Positions 1-4,815 of a stretch of 5,717 nt of DNA are shown here, one piece after another; positions within the stretch are counted from its first letter, which is position 1; each line of letters opens with the position of its first letter. Source of the stretch: Gemmatimonadota bacterium (lineage in GTDB: Bacteria > Latescibacterota > UBA2968 > UBA8231). The stretch spans positions 1 through 5,717 of the forward strand of contig JAPOYQ010000359.1 of NCBI GenBank assembly GCA_026706505.1, written 5' to 3'. Under the pieces are notes generated by a model. That model did no database searches. It had not been told where the DNA came from and saw only the letters and a program-made list of their open reading frames with translations. Both the position numbers and the translations under genes were made by a program.

Positions 1-1637
1 GGTTCACCAGCCTGCTCAAGGCCGAGCTCTTTATGCTGCCCATCGTCTTTGGGGTGAGCCTGATGTACTGGACCTTCCTCTGGCGCTTGGCTCCCATTCC
101 TTCGGAGAGCTATCCATACGCGCAAATCATGTGGCCGCTGCGCGCCTTTGACAGTGCGCTCTACTACTCTAGCACGATGTACAACATCATGTGGCGCGCT
201 GGCGAGGAGCTAAAGGGGGATGTTGTGCCCCGAGGGCAAGCCGTGTGGAGTCCGAGCAATTTGCAGGACGGCCGTTGGTGGTACTGGCGGGCGAGAACCA
301 CTAGGGATTTAGAGGTGCCGGATCCGGTAAAGCGCGACTATGACCCTTGGTCGCAGACCGGCTACTTCTACGCCGATTTCAGCGGCGGAGACGCGCCGCC
401 ACCGCCCGAGGCCGCCGAGAAAATAGCCGCCGAGTCAAAGGATGGCCCCCAGCTCCTTTGGCCACCCAATGGCGCGGCCATTGACACGCCGAACCCCGAA
501 TTCTGGGCTGCGGTCGATCTGGCCCCAGGCGATTCGGTTGATTTCGACTTTGAAGTGGATCGCCTGCCCAGCTTTGACGGCGAGTTTTTGCAGCGCTCTT
601 CGGATCGGCCCTTGCTCTTTGAGGTCCTGTGGCAGGACATGAGCTTTACTGGCAACCGCAAGGACGACGACGGCGATCTCAACATCGCCGCCATCGTCGA
701 GAGTGTGGGGCCAGAAGGGCTGGGAGACCAACTCGGGCTGACAGAAGGCGACCGGCTCCGCGTGGTAAACGGCGTCGAACTCCGCGTCCCGCAATGGGAT
801 ACTGAGCGGATTGATCGGTATTTTACCCAAGGGGCGGACTCAGTGTTTGCCGCTTGGGAGCGGGATGAGAAAACCATGCGTCGTGCTGTGGTGCGCCGGC
901 CGGGGGAAGCACTGGGACTTGAGTTTGCGGCGGACACGTCATTCGTCGAGCGATGGACCGAATATGACGCGGTGCGCGTCGCCACCGTGGCCGGGGAGGG
1001 ATTGGGCCACCGCTTGGGATTGCAAGCGGGCGACCATCTTATGACGATCAACGGTCAAGGTATCGCCCAGGATATGTGGCAGAGCGAGGTGGTGGTGGCC
1101 GCTTTTGCTGCGGTCGTGGAGGAGACCGCGACTACGGTGCTGGTCGAGTGGGAGCGGGATGGAGACCGGCTTCAAGGTTTGGTGGCCGATGCGTCGTCTC
1201 TCCCCTTGGGCCTGACCTATCGGGAGGGGGCCATCGAGGGCATCGACGAAGAGTTGGTCAACAACCGCGACGACGATGGCGACGGCCTGATTGACGAGGA
1301 TACGCGCCATCCCCTCGGCGGCAGGAAATGGCCCATCATCGCTGGTGCGGCGGCCTTCGGCTTGGTGGCGTATTTCACTATGACCTTTTTGGGTATGCCG
1401 ATCTTTATGGTCTGGGGATACGTCCAAAGCGTCAACAACCTTCCGCACACGCTCATTGCGCAAATCATCGGGGCCTTGATCGCCCGACGCTACTTCTGGA
1501 AGCGGTACGGCAGGCAGCAATGGCGGCAATACGCCATGGTCTTGAGCGTGGGCTTTGGGGTTGGCATGGCCCTGATCGGCATGTTAAGCGCGGCTTTGTC
1601 GATTATTAAAAAGGCCGTTTCTTCTCTCGCCTATTGA
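1..1637 (+). CDS. OPT-like (DUF6785/DUF6784-type) membrane transporter with Fn3/PDZ insert, C-terminal part
   Basis: The frame is open from base 3, so the gene begins before the window; the ATG at 33 lies inside a membrane segment and is probably not the start. Residues below count from that ATG. Residues 1-17 are hydrophobic and lead into WRLAPIPSESYPYAQIMWP, which I recognise from OPT-like peptide-transporter relatives. The C-terminus has hydrophobic stretches at about 433-462, 470-486 and 500-525, with a very basic loop (RRYFWKRYGRQQWR) between the last two, also typical of that family. Between these membrane parts lies a soluble insert, about 60-430: an Fn3-like segment (DGRWWYWRART, about 66-117), a second Ig/Fn3-like segment (about 139-206), an Asp-rich loop (208-217), two PDZ-like repeats (217-299 and 313-397) and a second Asp-rich loop (410-423). 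Substrate is unknown; oligopeptides are only a family-level guess. No protease domain is visible. It lies 42 nt before the psp-like operon and may be unrelated to it. Family assignment is from memory and moderately certain; the domain layout is clearer. Confidence 0.7.
   Translation, partial: FTSLLKAELFMLPIVFGVSLMYWTFLWRLAPIPSESYPYAQIMWPLRAFDSALYYSSTMYNIMWRAGEELKGDVVPRGQAVWSPSNLQDGRWWYWRARTTRDLEVPDPVKRDYDPWSQTGYFYADFSGGDAPPPPEAAEKIAAESKDGPQLLWPPNGAAIDTPNPEFWAAVDLAPGDSVDFDFEVDRLPSFDGEFLQRSSDRPLLFEVLWQDMSFTGNRKDDDGDLNIAAIVESVGPEGLGDQLGLTEGDRLRVVNGVELRVPQWDTERIDRYFTQGADSVFAAWERDEKTMRRAVVRRPGEALGLEFAADTSFVERWTEYDAVRVATVAGEGLGHRLGLQAGDHLMTINGQGIAQDMWQSEVVVAAFAAVVEETATTVLVEWERDGDRLQGLVADASSLPLGLTYREGAIEGIDEELVNNRDDDGDGLIDEDTRHPLGGRKWPIIAGAAAFGLVAYFTMTFLGMPIFMVWGYVQSVNNLPHTLIAQIIGALIARRYFWKRYGRQQWRQYAMVLSVGFGVGMALIGMLSAALSIIKKAVSSLAY
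654..683 (+). other. Asp-rich calcium-loop-like motif 1 (protein level)
   Basis: This segment encodes NRKDDDGDLN, a DxDxDG-type loop like those of thrombospondin type 3 and dockerin/EF-hand-like repeats. It joins the second Fn3/Ig-like segment to the first PDZ-like repeat. Calcium binding is inferred from the acidic spacing only. Confidence 0.5.
681..1223 (+). repeat. Tandem PDZ-like repeat pair inside the transporter
   Basis: Two units of about 83-85 residues align along their length. Unit 1 (681-929) carries GPEGLGDQLGLTEGDRL, then VVNGVEL, then AAWERDEK and ends in LGLEF. Unit 2 (969-1223) carries AGEGLGHRLGLQAGDHL, then TINGQGI, then VEWERDGD and ends in LGLTY. The pattern GLG..LGL..GD.L..(I/V)NG is the carboxylate-binding-loop and strand signature of bacterial PDZ domains, as in HtrA- and Ctp-type proteins. 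The match suggests an internal duplication, now diverged at the DNA level. PDZ domains usually bind C-terminal or exposed peptide ends, so a role in capturing peptides or partner proteins is an inference. Confidence 0.7.
1260..1301 (+). other. Asp-rich calcium-loop-like motif 2 (protein level)
   Basis: This segment encodes NNRDDDGDGLIDED, very close to the N-x-x-D-x-D-G-D-G-x-(I/V)-D-E-D motif common in secreted proteins. It ends the PDZ pair just before the next membrane segment. With the motif at 654-683 it brackets both PDZ-like repeats. Calcium binding is inferred, not shown. Confidence 0.6.
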
Positions 1638-1645
1638 GGGGGTGG

Positions 1646-1666
1646 ACAAGGTCCATTAACCCTTGT
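1646..1666 (+). other. Short inverted repeat between transporter and J-domain gene
   Basis: ACAAGG (1646-1651) and CCTTGT (1661-1666) are perfect reverse complements around a 9-nt loop. GGT (1641-1643) could also pair with ACC (1667-1669) past a GG bulge. No run of T follows, so it is not a convincing intrinsic terminator. It sits in the only gap longer than 20 nt, where a transcript boundary would be expected if the upstream transporter is a separate unit. Confidence 0.25.
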
Positions 1667-1679
1667 ACCTTCGCCATTT

Positions 1680-2003
1680 ATGGACTTACTCGGGCGCATA
1701 TTCCGCGTCGTGAGGGCGCACACTACGGCCAGCGAGCCGAGCGATGCCTATGAGCATTGGCAGCCTCCGCCTCCGCCGCCCGCACCGGCCGAAGACCCGG
1801 TACTCGCAGGGTATTACGCCAATCTGGAGCTGCCTTATGGGGCGACTCTGGAGGAAGTGAAAGCAGGGTGGAAGCGGTTGATGAAGCAGTACCACCCCGA
1901 CCGCCACGCACAGGACCCGGCCAAGCGCGAGGTCGCTAACGCGCTGTGCGCCCAGTTGACGCATGCCTATAAAGAGCTGGAAAAGTCTCTGACGACCCAT
2001 TAA
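1680..2003 (+). CDS. Short J-domain (DnaJ-like) protein with putative amphipathic N-terminal helix
   Basis: A 107-residue protein. The C-terminal half (about 44-103) is a J domain: GYYANLELPYGATLEEVKAGW leads into helix II, then YHPDRH with the invariant HPD at 72-74, then helix III ending in AYKELEKS. J domains stimulate the ATPase of DnaK/Hsp70. There is no G/F region, zinc-binding domain or substrate-binding domain, so this is a class III J protein. The N-terminus (MDLLGRIFRVVRAH) looks amphipathic, and a Pro-rich linker (WQPPPPPPAPAEDP, 27-40) joins it to the J domain. The ATG at 1680 is the first possible start after an in-frame stop at 1635. No clear Shine-Dalgarno precedes it, unlike the genes downstream. 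It is followed after 20 nt by the YbjN/DUF2170-like gene and then pspA, so it probably recruits Hsp70 to that system (inference). Confidence 0.85.
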   Translation: MDLLGRIFRVVRAHTTASEPSDAYEHWQPPPPPPAPAEDPVLAGYYANLELPYGATLEEVKAGWKRLMKQYHPDRHAQDPAKREVANALCAQLTHAYKELEKSLTTH

Positions 2004-2012
2004 ACTAGCATC

Positions 2013-2017
2013 GGAGG
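2013..2017 (+). promoter_or_regulatory. Ribosome binding site of the YbjN/DUF2170-like gene
   Basis: GGAGG lies 6 nt before the ATG at 2024, in the 20-nt gap after the J-domain gene stop. This strong site fixes the start. Confidence 0.8.
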
Positions 2018-2023
2018 AAGCTT

Positions 2024-2416
2024 ATGGCTGATTTTGCCACAGTAAAGGAGTACGTCCTCGAGTTGGGCCTTGCCATTGCCGAGGAGATTCCCGAGGAGGA
2101 AATCATCATTGTCAACGACGAGGAGCGAGGGGTGCAGAACTTGGTCGTTGATTGCGAGGATACGGTGTTGGTGATCGAGCAGCTTATCCTCCAGGTCGCT
2201 GCTGGGGCTGCCGACACCTATAAGCGGATTTTGCAGATGAACCGCGACTTGGTCTTTGGTGCCTTCGTCCTCAACGAAGAAGGCGATTCGCTGCTCTATC
2301 GCAATACGCTGGCGCTGGAGAATTTGGACTTAAACGAACTGGAAAGCACGATCAACTCCCTTAGCCTCGGCTTGGCCGAGCACGGGGAGGAATTACTGGG
2401 GTTTGCCGCCAAATAG
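2024..2416 (+). CDS. YbjN/DUF2170 (YjfI)-like protein, CesT/Tir-type chaperone fold
   Basis: A small acidic 130-residue protein without signal peptide or membrane segment, so cytoplasmic. The C-terminal half contains ILQMNRDLVFGAFVLNEEGD (69-88) followed by LLYRNTLALENLDLNELEST, the 'L..N..L..GAF.L...(D)..L.YR..L.LE.LD..EL' pattern of the YbjN and DUF2170 families. These are related to type III secretion chaperones of the CesT/Tir type, often annotated 'molecular chaperone Tir'. The N-terminal half is predicted helix plus strands, ending in VDCEDTVLVIEQLILQV. I cannot separate YbjN from DUF2170 by eye. The position directly before a pspA homologue with an 11-nt gap matches the E. coli yjfI-yjfJ arrangement and favours a PspA partner. 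The exact function of this family is not known; a chaperone or adaptor for PspA assembly is an inference. Confidence 0.7.
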   Translation: MADFATVKEYVLELGLAIAEEIPEEEIIIVNDEERGVQNLVVDCEDTVLVIEQLILQVAAGAADTYKRILQMNRDLVFGAFVLNEEGDSLLYRNTLALENLDLNELESTINSLSLGLAEHGEELLGFAAK

Positions 2417-2420
2417 GAGG
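2415..2420 (+). promoter_or_regulatory. Ribosome binding site of pspA homologue
   Basis: AGGAGG overlaps the stop codon of the preceding gene and lies 7 nt before the ATG at 2428. The arrangement suggests translational coupling of the two genes. Confidence 0.85.
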
Positions 2421-2427
2421 ATAGGAC

Positions 2428-3138
2428 ATGGCAGGTATATTTCAACGCTTGTTTAAAACCGGGCAGGCCGAGGCCCACTCCTTAGTGGATAAGCTCGAAG
2501 ACCCGATCAAGATGAGCGAGCAAGCGATCCGCGACTTAAAAAAGGACTTGCAGGAAAGTCTCAAGGCTCTGGCCGAGGTCAAGGCGATTTCCATCAGGCT
2601 CAGCCGCGAGTCCGAAGACCACCGCCGGCGCGCCGAAGACTACGAGCGCAAGGCCATGCTGCTGTTGCAAAAGGCCGAATCTGGCCAGATGGAGGAAGCC
2701 GAAGCCGACCGCTTGGCGCGCGAATCCTTGACCCGCGTCGAAGAGGCCCAGAGTCGGCACTCAGAAGCCTCCCAACAGGCCCAAGCCCAACAGGCGATGG
2801 CCGACAAGCTGCAGAGCAATGTCAACGATCTGAAGTCGAAAATCGCCTCGTACGAAAACGATCTGGTAACCCTCAAGGCGCGCACCAAAACCGCCAACGC
2901 CACCCGCAAAATCAACCAGCACTTGGCCAACATCGACTCCAAGGGTACCACGGCCCTGCTCGAACGGATGAAGGAAAAGACCGAAGAGCAGGAAGCCCTC
3001 GCCGAAGCCTATGGCGATATGGGAGACGCGGCGACGAGCGTTGACGACGAGATCAACAAGGCCCTCGCCGACAGCAAGGGAGCCAAGGTAGATGATTCGC
3101 TGGCCCAACTCAAGGCCAGAATGAAGACAGCAAAATAA
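2428..3138 (+). CDS. pspA: PspA/IM30 (YjfJ-like) membrane-stress protein
   Basis: A 236-residue, almost wholly helical protein of the usual PspA length (about 220-240). It starts with the short amphipathic helix MAGIFQRLFKTGQAEAHSL, followed by VDKLEDPIKMSEQAIRDLKK (20-39), which matches the conserved 'EDP' and following helix of PspA. Residues 35-155 form a long Ala/Glu/Lys/Gln-rich coiled coil. A second helical part (160-236) ends with DDSLAQLKARMKTAK, the typical PspA C-terminus. PspA/IM30 proteins are peripheral, bind anionic or stressed membranes through the N-terminal helix and form ESCRT-III-like rods and rings that protect or remodel the membrane. The neighbouring YbjN/DUF2170-like gene points to the YjfJ branch rather than the PspF-controlled pspABC system; no pspB, pspC or pspF is in the window. 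Function by homology is secure; regulation is not visible. Confidence 0.92.
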   Translation: MAGIFQRLFKTGQAEAHSLVDKLEDPIKMSEQAIRDLKKDLQESLKALAEVKAISIRLSRESEDHRRRAEDYERKAMLLLQKAESGQMEEAEADRLARESLTRVEEAQSRHSEASQQAQAQQAMADKLQSNVNDLKSKIASYENDLVTLKARTKTANATRKINQHLANIDSKGTTALLERMKEKTEEQEALAEAYGDMGDAATSVDDEINKALADSKGAKVDDSLAQLKARMKTAK

Positions 3139-3141
3139 GGG
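3137..3141 (+). promoter_or_regulatory. Ribosome binding site deciding the flavoprotein start
   Basis: AAGGG follows the pspA stop and is 9 nt before GTG 3151, a good distance. It is 21 nt before the in-frame ATG at 3163, too far. It therefore favours the GTG start, although the match is only moderate. Confidence 0.5.
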
Positions 3142-3150
3142 CTGTCGCCC

Positions 3151-3237
3151 GTGGCTCATGGGATGAAGACCCTTAGCCGCAGGCAATTTTTCGGCGCGCT
3201 CGCCGCCGCTGGTAGCTGGGCCGCTTGGAGCGGTTGC
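3151..3237 (+). other. Twin-arginine (Tat) signal peptide, possible lipoprotein type
   Basis: The encoded peptide has a basic n-region with SRRQFF, a hydrophobic stretch GALAAAGSWAAW and then SGC. The Cys could be lipidated, but Trp at -3 is not a canonical lipobox residue. If it is not lipidated, a cleavage site near here is not obvious and the protein may stay anchored. Confidence 0.75.
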
Positions 3238-4815
3238 TCGTCTGACCAGCAGCAGCGGCCGATTCCCGGGCGGATCGTCAACGAGGGACCACCGCATGGG
3301 CACCTGCTGCGCGATGTGCATTCCTGGGCAGACTTCGCCGCGGCTGAGCCCGCGTGCGATGTCGCCATTGTCGGCGGTGGGATCTCCGGCTTGGCGGCGG
3401 CGTGGAAGTTGCGTCGGTCGGGGGTGGAGCGGATTCTCCTCCTCGACCTCGACGACCAGCTAGGGGGTACCAGTCGCAGTGGCCAATGGGGCGACCAGGC
3501 ATTTCCCTGGGGCGCTCACTACATCAACATTCCTCCTGCCGAAGCCGACTGCATCCACGAAATACTGCAAGATCTAGGCGTCATCGACGGCTACGACGCG
3601 GCGAATAAGCCTATGGTCGCCGCTGGGACGATGCTGCGCTGGCCGCATGAACGGCTGTTCTATCGGGGTCGCTGGACCGATGGATTAGATCCGTTTATCG
3701 ACGCATCGGACCGGGAGCGCGAAGCGTTGTTGCGCTTTGAAGACGAGATGCTGCGCTGGGCCTTGCATCACGGCCGGGACGGACGCCGGGCTTTTGCCAT
3801 GCCCTTGCGCTACAGCACGACCGATGTCAGGGTCCGGCGTTTGGACCAGATCAGTATGGCTCAATATCTCCGCGAAGAGGGATGGCATGACGATCGGCTC
3901 CACTGGCTGGTCGATTACGCCTGCCGCGACGACTACGGCAGCACGGCGGCCCAAGTCTCGGCTTGGGCCGGGATGCACTACTATGCCTGTCGATTCTACG
4001 ACTACCGAGTACACAAAGCGTACCCAGCGCACACGCTGACGTGGCCCGAGGGCAATGGGCACCTAGTTACAGAACTCGCTAATAGATTGGGGAAGAACGA
4101 AATAAAGCGACAATCTCTAGTGGCTCGTCTGGCCGAAGAACGGTCGCAGGTGCGATTGGGATACGTCGATTTGGCGACCGGGGAAAAACGGCAACTGACC
4201 GCGCGGGCAGTGGTGTACGCTGGCAAGCTCCACACAGCTCCTTATGCGATTGCAGACCTGCCGAATGCACAGGCCAAGGCCATGGCGGCCATCGAGTATA
4301 GCCCTTGGTTGGTAGCGGCGATTTTTCTCAAAGAACCGCTCGCTGCCCAGCAGACTACTTGGGACAATGTTTTGTACGATAGCCCGTCACTGGGTTATGT
4401 GGTCGCCGATCATCAGCAGGGCGGGGGCGGTCGCGTGTTGATGTACTATTGGCCCTTTGTCAACCAACTCGCAGACGCCCGGCACGCCTTGCTCGCGCAC
4501 GACCATTCATTCTGGGTCAAACAGATCATGGCCGATCTGCGCCGAGTTCACCCGGAGCTAGACGACCTCGTAGAGCGCATCGATTTGTATCGCTGGGGGC
4601 ACGGAATGATGAGGCCTAGTCCTGGGTCGCTGTGGGGGCCGATGGCCGTTTGGCGACAGCAGCCAATGGAGCGGATATTTTTTGCTTCGTGCGATGCGAC
4701 GGGGCTGCCCCTGTGCGAAGAAGCCATATTTTCCGGTATGCTGGCGGCGGAGCGGGCCATGGACTGTCTTGGCATGGCGTATTCCTCCTCGCTGGGAGGG
4801 CTTGCGGATGCCTAG
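3151..4815 (+). CDS. Tat-exported FAD-dependent oxidoreductase, amine-oxidase-like
   Basis: A 554-residue flavoprotein. The N-terminus has a twin-arginine signal (SRRQFF, Arg10-Arg11; hydrophobic to about 27) and a possible lipobox Cys (Cys29), so it is probably folded with FAD and exported. CDVAIVGGGISGLAAAWKL (69-87) is the Rossmann FAD-binding loop, with the ribose-binding acidic residue in LLLDLDD (about 97-102) and GGTSRSG (105-111) as the following flavin-loop motif. The C-terminal IFFASCDATGLPLCEEAIFSG (509-529) matches the second FAD-contact region of amine oxidase and phytoene desaturase relatives. HWLVDYACRDDYG (251-263) is a family-specific block I recall from flavoproteins found beside membrane spermidine synthases. 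Start: GTG 3151 fits the upstream AAGGG; ATG 3163 would also keep the Tat motif. It overlaps the next gene by 8 nt, suggesting a joint role. Polyamine oxidation is inferred from context; the true substrate is unknown. Confidence 0.82.
   Translation: MAHGMKTLSRRQFFGALAAAGSWAAWSGCSSDQQQRPIPGRIVNEGPPHGHLLRDVHSWADFAAAEPACDVAIVGGGISGLAAAWKLRRSGVERILLLDLDDQLGGTSRSGQWGDQAFPWGAHYINIPPAEADCIHEILQDLGVIDGYDAANKPMVAAGTMLRWPHERLFYRGRWTDGLDPFIDASDREREALLRFEDEMLRWALHHGRDGRRAFAMPLRYSTTDVRVRRLDQISMAQYLREEGWHDDRLHWLVDYACRDDYGSTAAQVSAWAGMHYYACRFYDYRVHKAYPAHTLTWPEGNGHLVTELANRLGKNEIKRQSLVARLAEERSQVRLGYVDLATGEKRQLTARAVVYAGKLHTAPYAIADLPNAQAKAMAAIEYSPWLVAAIFLKEPLAAQQTTWDNVLYDSPSLGYVVADHQQGGGGRVLMYYWPFVNQLADARHALLAHDHSFWVKQIMADLRRVHPELDDLVERIDLYRWGHGMMRPSPGSLWGPMAVWRQQPMERIFFASCDATGLPLCEEAIFSGMLAAERAMDCLGMAYSSSLGGLADA
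4795..4799 (+). promoter_or_regulatory. Ribosome binding site of the membrane spermidine synthase
   Basis: GGAGG inside the end of the flavoprotein gene lies 8 nt before ATG 4808. It supports that start and the 8-nt overlap of the two genes. Confidence 0.75.

Noticed and set aside
33..35. ATG 33 as the true start of the transporter gene
   Set aside because: The frame is open upstream to the window edge and the ATG falls within a membrane segment preceded by in-frame FTSLLKAELF, so the gene most likely starts earlier.
217..1223. PDZ repeats as part of an HtrA- or Ctp-type protease
   Set aside because: No catalytic Ser motif (GNSGGP type) or S41 protease core is present; membrane segments flank the region on both sides.
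368..1529. Long open frames on the minus strand opposite the transporter gene (368-1051 and 939-1529)
   Set aside because: They lie antisense to a gene with clear membrane and PDZ motifs, have Ser/Arg/His-rich composition and no recognisable domain; they are products of GC-rich codon use.
1641..1669. Intrinsic terminator after the transporter gene
   Set aside because: The 6-bp stem has a 9-nt loop and no following T run; kept only as a weak inverted repeat.
1638..1679. Promoter for the J-domain/PspA operon in the 42-nt gap
   Set aside because: No convincing -35/-10 pair and no sigma-54 GG-N10-GC type element could be seen; a promoter inside the transporter gene or read-through from upstream remains possible.
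2761..3321. Minus-strand open frame of 186 codons spanning the pspA / flavoprotein boundary
   Set aside because: It is the complement of two well-supported genes and shows no motif or ribosome binding site of note.
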